From Natrarchaeobaculum aegyptiacum (GTDB taxonomy: Archaea > Halobacteriota > Halobacteria > Halobacteriales > Natrialbaceae), in assembly GCF_002156705.1 (NCBI RefSeq), contig NZ_CP019893.1:496001-560000 (forward strand): DNA of 64,000 nt. The letters run 5' to 3'. Shown in pieces: positions 1 to 9,519 of this stretch (the first letter of the stretch is position 1; the number at the start of each line of letters is the position of its first letter). The position numbers and the translations under genes are program-made. The notes under the pieces are model-generated. The model was not told where the DNA came from. It was given only the letters and a program-made list of their open reading frames with translations, and did no database searches.

Positions 1-1
1 G

Positions 2-424
2 ATCCCACTCGTCCCCGGCGGTGCGTTCTCGCTCACCGGCCTGCTGCTGTACTGGTGGCGGTCGGGATTCGACGAACCCGGCACCGTGGCTCTCGTCGTC
101 CTCGTCTCCCTCGCCGTCCTCACGCTCGTGATCGAGCTCTTCGGAAGTCCCGCCGCAACTCGCGCCAGCGGAGGGTCGTGGACGACGACCGCAGCCGCGA
201 CCGTCGTCGGAATCGTCCTCATGCTCGTCACCGGGCCAGCCGGACTGCTCGTCGGCCTCTTCGGGACCGTGCTCGTACTCGAGTTCGTCCGTAACGGCGA
301 CCTCGAACACAGCGCCCGGACGGCCCTCTGGTCGACCGTCGGGACGCTCGCCTCCACGGCGGTGCAGGTGCTGTTGACCCTCTCGATTTTACTCGGCTTC
401 CTCGTTGCCGTCTACGTCCTGTAA
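2..424 (+). CDS. DUF456-family membrane protein (5' partial)
   Basis: The reading frame is open from the first bases of the window and ends at a TAA, so the N-terminus is missing. About 140 residues are visible, with several hydrophobic stretches (near VALVVLVSLAVLTLVIELF, VVGIVLMLVTGPAGLLVGLF and VQVLLTLSILLGFLVAVYVL) separated by short polar loops; it is an integral membrane protein. The glycine-rich PAGLLVGLFG helix followed by a charged loop and a last helix ending at the stop resembles the DUF456 (COG2839) family, whose function is unknown. Family assignment is by recall, not a search. Confidence 0.7.
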   Translation: MPLVPGGAFSLTGLLLYWWRSGFDEPGTVALVVLVSLAVLTLVIELFGSPAATRASGGSWTTTAAATVVGIVLMLVTGPAGLLVGLFGTVLVLEFVRNGDLEHSARTALWSTVGTLASTAVQVLLTLSILLGFLVAVYVL

Positions 425-486
425 GCAGTCGCCGTGGGGAAACGGGACCGGCCCGCCGAACTGTCGGCGACCGCAACGCTCATGCT

Positions 487-672
487 ATGGTTCGTGGTAA
501 CATTCCTGTGGACTGTTCGGAACCAGACTGCGACCGCCCGGCAGCCGTCGAACTTCACATCCCGTGGGCGGAGAACCGGCTGGTCTGTGCACCTCACGCC
601 CGCGTTCTCGGCCGCCGAGACGGGATCGTCGCGGACCCGCTGCCAGACCGGGCGGACGAACTCCTCGAGTGA
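487..672 (+). CDS. small conserved haloarchaeal protein with Cys/His cluster
   Basis: This 61-residue acidic protein has a CSEPDC segment near the N-terminus and a CAPHAR segment about 20 residues later, a spacing that could bind one zinc ion. It lies between the DUF456 gene and the convergent gltX gene. No function is recognised. It is called coding because of the Cys/His pattern and the haloarchaeal acidic composition. A longer frame overlapping it on the same strand (434-709) is basic and looks like a shadow. Confidence 0.6.
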   Translation: MVRGNIPVDCSEPDCDRPAAVELHIPWAENRLVCAPHARVLGRRDGIVADPLPDRADELLE

Positions 673-693
673 CCGGCGATCTGCGATCTGTCG

Positions 694-2412
694 CTACGGG
701 TGGGTGTAGTAGACGACGGTTTCGTCGCCGTCGTGGGCGTCGATCCTGGCGAAGCCGACGCGTTCGAACTGGACCAGTTCGTCGGGCTCGAGGTTCGCGA
801 CTCCGGGTTCGGCGCGCCCGGTCACGTCGCCATCCATGGTTCGCATGCGAACGGGGACGCTCTCGTCGACCGGCACCCAGTGGACGACGTCGACGTCACC
901 CTCGCGGACGACGTCGATGTCCTCGCCGGTGTACTGGAGCACGTCGCGCGTGTACTGGAAACAGCCCAGTCCCTTGAGCCAGATCCGTTCCTCTCGGCCG
1001 GGAAGGTCCGCTGACTCGAGCAAGACCGCGTCGCCGACGGGAATCTCACGGACGCCACGGTCCTCGTGGTTGGGATGCAACGGCGGGTTGGCCTCCCCGG
1101 GTGGGCTGCCGCCGAGGGGGAGTTCGGTACCGTCGCGGACGAGGAACCGGCGGTCGGTCTCGTCGTCGATCAACTCGCGGTTGTTGGCGTAGACGGTGCT
1201 CATCGCGAGGTCGACGTCGGTCGTCGAGGTGCCGAGGCCGACCATCGCGTCGACGATGGCCTCGCCCCGGATGCCCCGTCGGCGAAGGCTCTGGAGCGTC
1301 GGCGCGCGCGGGTCGTCCCAGCCGTCGAGGTCGCCACCATCGATCAACTCACCGATTCTCGAGGTACTCATCTTCACGTCGTAGGCGTCGATCTGGACGT
1401 GGCCCCAGTGGACCACCTCGGGGTACTCCCAGTCGAAGTAGTCGTAGACGAACTGCTGGCGTTTGGCCGAGTCCTGGAGGTCGATTCCGCGAATGATGTG
1501 GGTGATGCCGACCAGGTGATCGTCGACGCCGGACTGGAAGTCGAGCATCGGCCAGCAGCGGTATTCGCTCGCCTCCTCGCGCGGGTGGGGCGTGTCGATC
1601 ATCCGGAACGCGACCCAGTCGCGCAGGGCGGGGTTCTTGTGCTCGATGTCCGTCTTTACGCGCAGAACCATCTCGCCGCTCTCGTACTCGCCGTCGACCA
1701 TCGCCTCGAACTCCTCGAGGACGGTCTCGACGTCCTTGTCGCGGTGCGGACAGGGTTCACCCGAGTTCTTCAGTTCCGAGAACTCCTCGCCCGAACACGA
1801 GCAGGTGTAGGCCCCGCCGAGTTCGATCAGTTCGCGAGCGTGGTCGTAGTAGGTCTCGAGTCGATCACTCGCCCGGAAGACGTCGTCTGGCTCGAATCCC
1901 AGATAGTCGAGGTCCTCGATGATGGCGTCGTAGGCCTCGAGATCCGGGCGCTTTGTCTCGGGATCGGTGTCGTCGAAGCGGACACAGAACCAGCCGTCGT
2001 AGCGGTCGCGGTAGGTGCCGATGACCGCGGGCATCCGGGCGTGACCGACGTGCCACGGGCCGTTCGGGTTCGGCGCACAGCGCATTCGAATCTCGTCGTA
2101 CTCGTCGGCGCTGGGGAGGTCGGGCAGGTCGTGTTCGTCTTCTTCGTCTTCGGCCTCGAGTTCGGCCAGTTCCTCCGGTGCGAGATCCTCGAGTCGCTCG
2201 CGCTTTTCCTCGTAGGATAGATCGTTGACCTGACCGATGACTCCGCCGATGACCCCCGGAATTTCGTTACCGTATTCCCGGAAGTCGGCGTTCTCACCCA
2301 TCAGGGGACCCATGATAGCACCCACGTCGGCGTCGCTCTCGTGTTTGACGGCGTTCAACAGCGCGTGCTTCTCGGCTTCGCGCTCGACGCGCTCGCGTAG
2401 ATCGTCGTCCAT
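694..2412 (-). CDS. gltX: glutamyl-tRNA synthetase (archaeal type)
   Basis: The enzyme attaches glutamate to tRNA(Glu) in the cytoplasm; in archaea it usually also charges tRNA(Gln), with later amidation. The 572-residue protein starts with about 100 residues of acidic helical sequence typical of archaeal forms. It then carries the class I signature PNPNGPWHVGHAR (HVGH at residues 121-124) and the KMSTS loop (DVKMSTSRIG). The C-terminal part is the beta-barrel anticodon-binding region of the archaeal/eukaryotic GlnRS-like type. It stands downstream of the RNase J-idsA pair on the same strand, a common haloarchaeal arrangement. Confidence 0.97.
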   Translation of the reverse strand: MDDDLRERVEREAEKHALLNAVKHESDADVGAIMGPLMGENADFREYGNEIPGVIGGVIGQVNDLSYEEKRERLEDLAPEELAELEAEDEEDEHDLPDLPSADEYDEIRMRCAPNPNGPWHVGHARMPAVIGTYRDRYDGWFCVRFDDTDPETKRPDLEAYDAIIEDLDYLGFEPDDVFRASDRLETYYDHARELIELGGAYTCSCSGEEFSELKNSGEPCPHRDKDVETVLEEFEAMVDGEYESGEMVLRVKTDIEHKNPALRDWVAFRMIDTPHPREEASEYRCWPMLDFQSGVDDHLVGITHIIRGIDLQDSAKRQQFVYDYFDWEYPEVVHWGHVQIDAYDVKMSTSRIGELIDGGDLDGWDDPRAPTLQSLRRRGIRGEAIVDAMVGLGTSTTDVDLAMSTVYANNRELIDDETDRRFLVRDGTELPLGGSPPGEANPPLHPNHEDRGVREIPVGDAVLLESADLPGREERIWLKGLGCFQYTRDVLQYTGEDIDVVREGDVDVVHWVPVDESVPVRMRTMDGDVTGRAEPGVANLEPDELVQFERVGFARIDAHDGDETVVYYTHP

Positions 2413-2528
2413 TGGGCAGCGATTGGCCTGCCCGGACCAAAACCTCCGCGGTGTCGACTCGCCAGTCCGTACTCAGTTGCACAGACCTGCGTGGCAGGGA
2501 ACCGCGTCGCCCGCCTCGCCAGCGGACG

Positions 2529-2675
2529 CTACTGGTCGCCGCTGCGACTGACGATCAGGACGAGCGCAGCGAGTCCGATGACGGCCACACCGATCGCGAA
2601 CAGGAGCGCCAGCAAAAACAGGATGATCAACAGTTCCGGCCCACCGGGAGCCCCGGGAACGAATAGCGGAGTCAT
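2529..2675 (-). CDS. 48-residue single-span membrane protein
   Basis: The predicted protein is a short polar N-terminus (MTPLFVPGAPGGPELL), one long hydrophobic segment of about 30 residues (ILFLLALLFAIGVAVIGLAA...) and a short basic/polar tail (SRSGDQ). An upstream in-frame start would add 55 residues of arginine-rich sequence that overlaps the next small gene, so the internal ATG at 2675 is preferred. The architecture matches the small membrane protein encoded just upstream on the same strand, suggesting a related pair. Function is unknown. Confidence 0.6.
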   Translation of the reverse strand: MTPLFVPGAPGGPELLIILFLLALLFAIGVAVIGLAALVLIVSRSGDQ

Positions 2676-2748
2676 ACCCACCGATTTCGGTCCCGGGATA
2701 TAGTGATATCGACACTGAGAACGAAAGGCGAGCGTTCTCGTCCCCGCC

Positions 2749-2913
2749 CTACCACGAGTCCTCACTCGCCAGGAGTTCGTCTTCGTCGGTGCGACTGGCG
2801 AGGAAAACGAAGACAACGAGTCCGATCGAGCCGACCGCAAACAGTGCCGTGAGAGCGAGCAGAAGTACCACTGGATGGAGTAACTCGTAGATCAGGAGAA
2901 CTCCCGGGTTCAT
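2749..2913 (-). CDS. 54-residue single-span membrane protein
   Basis: The chosen ATG at 2913 gives MNPGVLLIYELLHPVVLL followed by a continuous hydrophobic helix (LLALTALFAVGSIGLVVFVF) and an acidic tail (ASRTDEDELLASEDSW). An alternative start at 2970 adds 19 residues that look untranslated. It resembles its downstream neighbour (2529-2675) in size, topology and the VVFVFLASRT / VLIVSRS junction after the helix, so the two may be paralogues. No function can be assigned. Confidence 0.6.
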   Translation of the reverse strand: MNPGVLLIYELLHPVVLLLALTALFAVGSIGLVVFVFLASRTDEDELLASEDSW

Positions 2914-3031
2914 AGAGAGTGGTCGAACCCATCGGACAAAGTGGTTTCTGACATCCTGTTCAGTCGTCACCAGCGCCTCGAGGCTGTGTCTCCAGTGACC
3001 GCCTGCAGAGAATGGATCGGACGGGGTCGGT

Positions 3032-4105
3032 CTAGTACCCGCGTTCGATCAGGTAATCGGCGAGTTCGATCAGCAGGGTACGGGCCTCGTTGTCGGGCAG
3101 GACCTCGAGTCTGTCTTTGCCCTGTTCGACGAGGTCACGTGCTTTCTGGTTCGCGTACTCGATCGAGCCCGACTCCTCGAGTGCTGCGACGGCGTCGTCG
3201 ATCTCGGCTTCGGTCACTGCCTCGACGTCGTCGGTGTCGACGAGGTCGGCGACGTCGACGCCACGCTCGCGCGCGTGGACGGTGATCAGCGTCTGTTTGT
3301 TCTCGACGAGGTCGCTCCCGCGCTGTTTCCCGAGTTTGTCGCTCGGAACGGTCAGATCGAGGACGTCGTCCTGGATCTGGAACGCCCGGCCGACGTCGAG
3401 GCCGTAGCCGTAGAGCTGGTCGATCGTCTCCCGGTCTGCGCCCATGAGCACGGCCGGCAGCGAGGCCGACGCCGCGAAGAGGACGGCCGTCTTCTGTTCG
3501 ACCATCTCGAGGTACTCCTCGGGAAGGACGTCGTCTCGGGCTTCGAACTCGACGTCGCGGGCCTGCCCCTCACAGATCTGCGTGCAGGTGTGAGCGAGGA
3601 CGTCGAGCGCTTCGACGGTTCGATCCGGCGTCGCGCCGACCTCGAGCATGATCTCGAAGGCCTTCGAGTAGAGCGTGTCGCCGGCCAGGATCGCGGTCTC
3701 GACGTCGTATTCGCGATGCACCGCGGGGACTCCACGGCGGAGGTCGTCGTCGTCCATGATGTCGTCGTGGATCAGCGTGAACGACTGGATGACCTCGACG
3801 CTCACTGCGGCACCCATGAGGTCGATCGTCTCTGGACCGGCCCGGTCGGCGTCGCCGGCGGCGAGTGTGGGAAACGACCGGTAGTCGGTCGAGAGCGGGT
3901 CGACGTCGGCGAGTGATTCGGCGACCGAAAGCAGGACCGTCGGTCGCAGTCGTTTTCCGCCGGCGTCGAGCAGGTACCGGGACGCCTCGTAGAGTCGCGT
4001 CGGCTCGTCGATCGGGAGTTCCTCGGGGATCGCGTCGTTGACGTGCTCGCGACGCTGCCGGACGGCCTCGAGGACGACTTCTTCACGTGCCTCTGTCGTC
4101 GTCAT
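3032..4105 (-). CDS. idsA: geranylgeranyl / polyprenyl diphosphate synthase
   Basis: This trans-prenyltransferase makes the C20 (or C25) chain used for archaeal ether lipids from IPP and allylic diphosphate. Both aspartate-rich motifs are present: LIHDDIMDDDDLRRG (first, chain-binding) and FQIQDDVLD (second), along with the GGKRLRP segment that contacts IPP. The ATG at 4105 gives 357 residues; an upstream in-frame start adds 26 Ser/Thr/Arg-rich residues inside the RNase J gene and is rejected. It starts 1 base after the RNase J stop, so the two are co-transcribed and probably translationally coupled. Confidence 0.95.
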   Translation of the reverse strand: MTTTEAREEVVLEAVRQRREHVNDAIPEELPIDEPTRLYEASRYLLDAGGKRLRPTVLLSVAESLADVDPLSTDYRSFPTLAAGDADRAGPETIDLMGAAVSVEVIQSFTLIHDDIMDDDDLRRGVPAVHREYDVETAILAGDTLYSKAFEIMLEVGATPDRTVEALDVLAHTCTQICEGQARDVEFEARDDVLPEEYLEMVEQKTAVLFAASASLPAVLMGADRETIDQLYGYGLDVGRAFQIQDDVLDLTVPSDKLGKQRGSDLVENKQTLITVHARERGVDVADLVDTDDVEAVTEAEIDDAVAALEESGSIEYANQKARDLVEQGKDRLEVLPDNEARTLLIELADYLIERGY

Positions 4106-4106
4106 G

Positions 4107-5456
4107 TCAGTCGACGAGCTGGATGAGGTTGCCGTTTCGCGAGACGTGGACGTCGCGGTCCATCTTGTAGCCCTCGCTCTCACAGAGGTTGACGTAGCCC
4201 GACAGTCCCTTCAGGTCCTGGTGAGCGGGGATGACGTGCTGGGGCTGGAGTGCGTCTAACATCTCGTAGTGACCCTCCTGGTTGAGGTGGCCGGAGACGT
4301 GGATGTCGTCGTAGACGCGGGCACCCTGCATGGAGAGCAGTTTCTCGGCCTGGTAGCGCTGGCCCTCGTTGGTCGGCTCCGGGATGACGCGAGCGGAGAA
4401 GACGACCTTGTCGCCGTCGTCCAGTTCGTACGGCGTCTCGCCGCGGGCCATGCGGGTGAGCATCGCACGCGGTTCGCCCTGGTGGCCGGTGACGACGGGC
4501 AGGTAGTCCTCTTTGCCCTCGTTCATGATCCGCTTGAACGTGCGGTCGACGGACTTGCGGTGACCGAACATCCCGAGGTCAGAGGGGAAGTCGACGAAGT
4601 CCAGTCGCTCTGCGGTGCCGGAGTACTTCTCCATCGATCGGCCGAGCAAGACGGGCTGACGGCCGATGTCTTCGGCGAATTCGACGAGGCTGGTCACACG
4701 CGAGATGTGACTCGAGAACGTCGTGGCGACGATCCCGCCGTCGTAGTCTTCCATGCTGTAGAGGACGTCCCGGAGGTGTTCGCGCGCGACGCGCTCACTT
4801 GGGGTGCGGCCTTTCTTGTTCGCATTGGTACAGTCCTCGATGTAACACAGCACGCCTTCGTCCTCGCGACCGATCTCACGGAACCGCTTCATGTCGATCG
4901 GGTCGCCGAGCACTGGTGAGTGGTCCATGCGCTTGTCCAGTCCGTAGACGATGGCACCCTCGGGCGTGTGGAGGACGGGGTTGATCGCGTCGATGATCGA
5001 GTGGGTAACGTTGACGAACTCGAGTTCGACGCCGTGGTCGCCGATGGTCATCGAGTCGCCGGCGTCCATCTTGATCAGATCGTTTTCGACGCCGAACTTC
5101 TGTTCACCCTCGATCTGCTGTTTGACGAGTTCGATGGTAAAGGGCGTCGCGACGATGGGTGCGTTGTACCGGTGGGCCAGTTTCGAGATGGCACCGATGT
5201 GATCCAGGTGACCGTGGGTCGGGACGATCGCCTGCACGTCGCCCTCGAGGTCGGACATGACCCGGTCGTCGGGGATCGCGCCCATGTCGATCAGGTCGAG
5301 GCTGTGCATTCGCTCGGTCTCGACGTTGTCGTGGATGAGAACCTGCGAGAGGTTCAGACCCATGTCGAAGATGACGACGTCGTTCCCGGCGCGGACGGCA
5401 GTCATCTGCCGTCCAACTTCTTCGTAACCGCCGATGGTTGCAATTTCAATCTCCAT
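4107..5456 (-). CDS. rnj: ribonuclease J (beta-CASP metallo-beta-lactamase)
   Basis: An archaeal RNase J of 449 residues, a 5'-3' exonuclease for RNA processing and decay. The metallo-beta-lactamase motif THGHLDHIG gives the metal ligands H81, H83, D85 and H86. A beta-CASP region follows, with the conserved [10 protein letters not shown] segment, and the C-terminal [15 protein letters not shown] and QHVIPAHQD segments are typical. It heads an operon with idsA. RNase J lying beside isoprenoid genes is a conserved haloarchaeal gene order, but the functional reason is not known. Confidence 0.95.
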   Translation of the reverse strand: MEIEIATIGGYEEVGRQMTAVRAGNDVVIFDMGLNLSQVLIHDNVETERMHSLDLIDMGAIPDDRVMSDLEGDVQAIVPTHGHLDHIGAISKLAHRYNAPIVATPFTIELVKQQIEGEQKFGVENDLIKMDAGDSMTIGDHGVELEFVNVTHSIIDAINPVLHTPEGAIVYGLDKRMDHSPVLGDPIDMKRFREIGREDEGVLCYIEDCTNANKKGRTPSERVAREHLRDVLYSMEDYDGGIVATTFSSHISRVTSLVEFAEDIGRQPVLLGRSMEKYSGTAERLDFVDFPSDLGMFGHRKSVDRTFKRIMNEGKEDYLPVVTGHQGEPRAMLTRMARGETPYELDDGDKVVFSARVIPEPTNEGQRYQAEKLLSMQGARVYDDIHVSGHLNQEGHYEMLDALQPQHVIPAHQDLKGLSGYVNLCESEGYKMDRDVHVSRNGNLIQLVD

Positions 5457-5948
5457 GGTTCGTTGTACTGAAAGCCGTGTGCGTGACTCTCATCGAAACG
5501 GTCCGCGGACTCCCGGTCGTGCGGCCCCGGCGTCTTACAGCGCGTCGGCCACTCTATCCCGCTATGCGTTCGGCACCGAGTCGAGGCGAATCGGCCGTCC
5601 GAGACGGTCTCGACCCCGAACGCACTTGCCCGCGGGTTTCGCTAATCGTCTCTACACGCCCAGGTGTTAAAAACTCAGTGGGTTAGCCCGTCGGTCGAAC
5701 CGGTGGTGATCGGACCGCCGTTGGAACCCGTCGTCGAGAAGCTGGACGCTCGTTTTGCCGCTTTCTCGGTCGTCACACTGTCACCGTAGCGCACCGAACC
5801 ACAGATACCACGTGTCTCGAGGACTACCCTGTCCGATCGACCACTTCTACAGATTTTTTCTGGGTTATTTTAAATTACCTTTGTGGAAAGATCACACTCG
5901 GTTCCGAAATGCGAAGCTTTCTTAACTTCCGTTCGAAATGGGCTGGTG
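5457..5948. other. 492-base intergenic region between divergent RNase J and permease genes
   Basis: No supportable gene is seen. Open frames here are arginine- and serine-rich and read through GC-rich non-coding sequence. The last 130 bases before the permease are AT-rich and hold a T-run (5852-5859) and a TATA-like box. In other haloarchaea ipk or a small gene often precedes RNase J, so this is a likely junction where the permease/lipoprotein block joined the isoprenoid cluster. Confidence 0.5.
5868..5876 (+). promoter_or_regulatory. TATA-like box of the APC permease gene
   Basis: The sequence TTTTAAATT is centred at 5872, predicting a transcription start near 5897-5900. That lies downstream of the alternative GTG at 5883 and so favours the ATG at 5949, with a leader of about 50 bases. 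Confidence 0.45.
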
Positions 5949-8246
5949 ATGGCGAAGGATCTCGAGCGCGACCTGGGGCTTTTTGCGGTGATCGCGATCA
6001 GTATGGGTGCGATGATCGGGAGCGGCATCTTCATCCTCCCCGGCATCGCGATGGCCGAGGCGGGGCCAGCGGTGATCCTCGCGTTCGTCATCGCGGCGGT
6101 CCTCGTGATCCCCGCGGCGCTGTCGATCGCCGAACTGGGGACCGCGATGCCCGAGGCCGGCGGCGACTACATCTTCATCGAACGGGGGCTCGGCCCCTCG
6201 TTCGGAACGATCGCCGGGCTCGGTACCTGGCTCATGCTGATGCTCAAAGGTTCACTCGCGCTCTACGGCGGCATGTTCTACATCAATTTCATATACACGC
6301 TCCCGACCTGGGATCTCGCCGTTCCGTTTCTCGAGGCGACCATCGCAATTCCCGGTGTTCGCGCACTCGGCATCACCTTCGCACTGATCTTCATCGCGAT
6401 CAACCTCATCGGCGTCAAACAGACTGGCGGCATCCAGCTCGTGATGGTTATCGTCATGCTCGTGATCCTCGGCGTCTTCGTCGCCGTCACCATCGTACAG
6501 GTCGACGGTGCGAACTACGATCCGTTCTTCGACGAGGGAATCGACGGCGTGCTCACGGCGACCGCGCTCGTGCTCGTCTCCTACGCGGGCGTGACGAAGG
6601 TCGCGGCGGTCGCAGAAGAGATCGAAAACCCCGGCCGAAACCTCCCACTCGGGCTGCTCGTCTCGCTCATCGTCACGGCATTTCTGTACGCACTGCTCGT
6701 GTTCGTCCTCGTCGGCGTGATGGAAGCCGAGGACCTGGCCGACTCGGAAGAGCCGATGGCCCTCGCGACGGAACTGCTGTTCGGTGATGCCGTCCTCGGT
6801 GGCGTTCCCGTCGGCACGCTCGCCGTCGCCGGTATCATCCTCGCGGCCGTCCTCGCGCTCGTGAGTACCGCGAACGCCGGCATCCTGACCGCCTCGCGGT
6901 ACCCGCTCGCGCTCAGCCGCGACGACCTCTTCCTGAAGAAGTTCGAGTACATCCACCCGCGGTTCAACACGCCGACGATCGCGATCCTCTCGACCGGTGC
7001 GATCATCATCTTCATCGTCGCCACCCAGGAGGTCGACGAAATCGCGAAGATGGCCGGCGCGTTCCAGATCCTCGTCTACATCCTCGTCTGTGGTGCCCTG
7101 ATCGCCTTCCGGGAACGCGACCTCGAGTGGTACGATCCGGACTTCCACACGCCCGGCTATCCGTGGGTCCAGCTGTTCGGCATCGTCTCTGGTATCTTCA
7201 TCATCACACAGATGGAAACCCGCGAAATCGCCGGCTCTGTCGCCATCGTGATCCTCGGGTTCATCTGGTTTCGCCTGTACGCCTCGAAACGGGTCGATCG
7301 CGAGGGCGTCGCCAAGGACCTCGCCCGCAGGCAGACCGGGAAACAGTACGTTCAGGAGACCGAAGACCAGCTCGACCGAAGCGACGAATACGAGATCCTG
7401 ATCCCGATCCGGCAGGACCTCACGCGCGAGCAGGAAGACGCACTGATCCAGATGGCCGCACCGATCGTCAACAAACGCGGCGGCCACATCCGGATCGTTC
7501 GCTTCGAGGAAGTGCCGGATCAGATCCCGCTCGACACCGCGGCCGCGGAACTGACCGAGGCCGACGTCGAGTTCGAGAACCGGACCGACGAACTCGTCCA
7601 GTATCTGGAGGCCCCCGTCGAGGTCGGCGAGATCGTCAGTCACGACACCCGTCACGCGGTCGTCAACTTCGCCGACCGGACCGGGGCCGACCTGATCCTC
7701 GCCCGGCAGAAAGCGACCAGCCGACTCGACACCCTGCTCGGTCGGGACAGCGACTGGATCCTAGAACACGCTCCGTGTGACGTCGTCTTCGTCCAGCACG
7801 AACGGCGCGCGATGATCGACGAGATCGCCATCGTCACCGACCAGAGCCCGTTCAACGACCCGCTCAAGGTCGAACTCGCCGACGCGATGGCCGACGTCGT
7901 CGGCGCACGGGTTCGGTTCATCTTCGCGGTTCCCGAGAGTTCGGGCGAGGAGTTCGTCGAGACCATCGAGGACTACCACGACGAACTCGACGCGCTCTGT
8001 TCGGTCCCCGTCGAGTCGACGATCGTTCGAGGCGACGACGTCGCAGCCCTGTCGGCGGAACTCGAGTCCGCCGACGTCGTGATGCTCAGTACGATGACCC
8101 ACCGTCGCCTGCCGGACCTGATCGTCGAACAGCGCAGCGACCGGATCGCCGCTGCGATCGAACAGCCGGTCATGCTCGTCCACTCGAAAGAGAGTCGCCG
8201 GGGAACGTTCCTGCGACCGATCGTCGAGCGACTCCTGTTCGATTGA
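5949..8246 (+). CDS. APC-superfamily amino acid permease with C-terminal UspA domains
   Basis: The 765-residue protein begins with an APC transporter (about residues 1-440) with roughly twelve membrane helices; the first carries the substrate-site signature MGAMIGSGIFILPG. After a short charged linker come two cytoplasmic universal-stress-protein-like domains (about 470-610 and 625-765), the first ending in NFADRTGADLILARQ. This fusion is common in haloarchaea and probably couples nucleotide or stress sensing to amino acid uptake; the substrate cannot be told from sequence. The ATG at 5949 was chosen over a GTG at 5883 because the latter lies upstream of the predicted transcription start. The gene is convergent with the lipoprotein gene downstream. 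Confidence 0.9.
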   Translation: MAKDLERDLGLFAVIAISMGAMIGSGIFILPGIAMAEAGPAVILAFVIAAVLVIPAALSIAELGTAMPEAGGDYIFIERGLGPSFGTIAGLGTWLMLMLKGSLALYGGMFYINFIYTLPTWDLAVPFLEATIAIPGVRALGITFALIFIAINLIGVKQTGGIQLVMVIVMLVILGVFVAVTIVQVDGANYDPFFDEGIDGVLTATALVLVSYAGVTKVAAVAEEIENPGRNLPLGLLVSLIVTAFLYALLVFVLVGVMEAEDLADSEEPMALATELLFGDAVLGGVPVGTLAVAGIILAAVLALVSTANAGILTASRYPLALSRDDLFLKKFEYIHPRFNTPTIAILSTGAIIIFIVATQEVDEIAKMAGAFQILVYILVCGALIAFRERDLEWYDPDFHTPGYPWVQLFGIVSGIFIITQMETREIAGSVAIVILGFIWFRLYASKRVDREGVAKDLARRQTGKQYVQETEDQLDRSDEYEILIPIRQDLTREQEDALIQMAAPIVNKRGGHIRIVRFEEVPDQIPLDTAAAELTEADVEFENRTDELVQYLEAPVEVGEIVSHDTRHAVVNFADRTGADLILARQKATSRLDTLLGRDSDWILEHAPCDVVFVQHERRAMIDEIAIVTDQSPFNDPLKVELADAMADVVGARVRFIFAVPESSGEEFVETIEDYHDELDALCSVPVESTIVRGDDVAALSAELESADVVMLSTMTHRRLPDLIVEQRSDRIAAAIEQPVMLVHSKESRRGTFLRPIVERLLFD

Positions 8247-8278
8247 CCTCGACGATCGGTTGCTGTTCCGTGCTGTCG

Positions 8279-9445
8279 TTATGCCCCCGATCCCGCGAAC
8301 GTCCCGAGCGTCGCGACGATCCCGCTTTCGAGATGGTACTGGAACGACAGGACGACGTCGTCGGGGAGGTTGCCGACGATGAACTGGTTGCCCGGCTCGA
8401 GCGTGTCCGTCTCGAGACCGAGGTCGATACTCGTCTCCCCGTCGACGCTGAGTCGGAGCCGAGAACTGTCGACTGGATCGCCCGCACGATGGGTTACGGT
8501 CGCGACCTGCTCGTCGGCGTCGTACTCGAACCCGATGGACACCCGCGGCGGGACGGCAGTCTCCACGTCGCCAACAGGGTCGTCCTCACCGGTGACGACG
8601 CCCTCGAGCGCGTCATCGCCCGTCGTGACCGTCGCTTCTCCCTGCCAGGCCTCCTCGAGGGAGGCCGCGAGGTCGTCTGCGAACTCCTCGCCAGCGTGTC
8701 CGTCGGGGAGAACGACCGCCGCGCGGCGGGCGTAACCGTCGTCGGTCGCGTCGGCGGCCGTCCCCCAGGTACTCCCCTCGGGGAACCACTCGAGTGGCGC
8801 TCGTGGGAGCGTCGTCTGGATCCCCCGTCCCAGCTGGTCGGTCAACCGGGCGAATCCGTCTTCGACATCGTAGCGCCGGTCGCGTTCGCCGGCACCGACT
8901 GCGAGTACGCGCTCGACCCGTTCGAGGCCGTCGACGACGGCCTCGTCGGATCGTCCCGGTAGTTCCGCCTGGACGATTGCCGAGGGCGTGACCCCGACGA
9001 CTCGTGGCTGGTCCTCTCGGACGAATGCCTCCCACTCCTCGCCCGTCGCGAGGGGCTCGTATCCCGAGTCACCCAGCGCATCTGCAGCGCTCGAGGTGTC
9101 GAACTCGCCGAGGAATGTCAGCGTCGGCGGGCTGCCGCCGTAGACGAGCATCCCCTCGAGGGCCTCGACGTCGTGACCGAACCAGTCACCGAGGCCCCAG
9201 AACTCGAACGCGGTGGCTGCCAGGGTGACCCGCAACGTGTCGCCGCGCTCGAGCGCTCGCGGCACGTCGACGTATCGAACGGCGTCCGCGCCGATCGACT
9301 CGTCGTCCGTCGGTGCAGGGACCCACTCGCGGTAGGTCGGCCCACCGGAATCGGCCCGGTCTCGACTTCGGGGGGCGGCACACCCGGCGACGCCCACCAG
9401 TCCCACTGCAGCACCCGTTCGGAGCATCCGTCGCCTCGAGTACAT
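8279..9445 (-). CDS. predicted Tat-exported lipoprotein, function unknown
   Basis: The 388-residue protein opens with RRRMLRTGAAVGLVGVAGC, which combines a twin-arginine-like start, a hydrophobic stretch and a lipobox (VAGC), followed by a Ser/Asp-rich linker. It is therefore probably exported by Tat and lipid-anchored on the cell surface. The rest is acidic with alternating beta-type segments and no motif I recognise; the last 100 residues (VSIGFEYDADEQVATVTHR..) look like an Ig-like beta domain. It sits 74 bases downstream of ipk on the same strand and may be read through from that operon, but nothing links it to isoprenoid synthesis. Confidence 0.75.
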   Translation of the reverse strand: MYSRRRMLRTGAAVGLVGVAGCAAPRSRDRADSGGPTYREWVPAPTDDESIGADAVRYVDVPRALERGDTLRVTLAATAFEFWGLGDWFGHDVEALEGMLVYGGSPPTLTFLGEFDTSSAADALGDSGYEPLATGEEWEAFVREDQPRVVGVTPSAIVQAELPGRSDEAVVDGLERVERVLAVGAGERDRRYDVEDGFARLTDQLGRGIQTTLPRAPLEWFPEGSTWGTAADATDDGYARRAAVVLPDGHAGEEFADDLAASLEEAWQGEATVTTGDDALEGVVTGEDDPVGDVETAVPPRVSIGFEYDADEQVATVTHRAGDPVDSSRLRLSVDGETSIDLGLETDTLEPGNQFIVGNLPDDVVLSFQYHLESGIVATLGTFAGSGA

Positions 9446-9519
9446 GTGCGAGGAGATTCGCCCGGACCGTCAAACACTTCCCGATTCTCCGACGGCCGGT
9501 CTCGGTCACACGGACCAGT

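Noticed and set aside
5438-5686. Small plus-strand ORF after the RNase J start
   Set aside because: It overlaps the RNase J N-terminus, is Arg/Pro/Ser-rich and has no promoter-like sequence or recognisable pattern.
6252-7655. Long open frame on the minus strand across the permease gene
   Set aside because: It is the antisense shadow of the permease coding sequence; its product is an unbroken Asp/Glu/Arg-rich string typical of GC-rich reverse frames.
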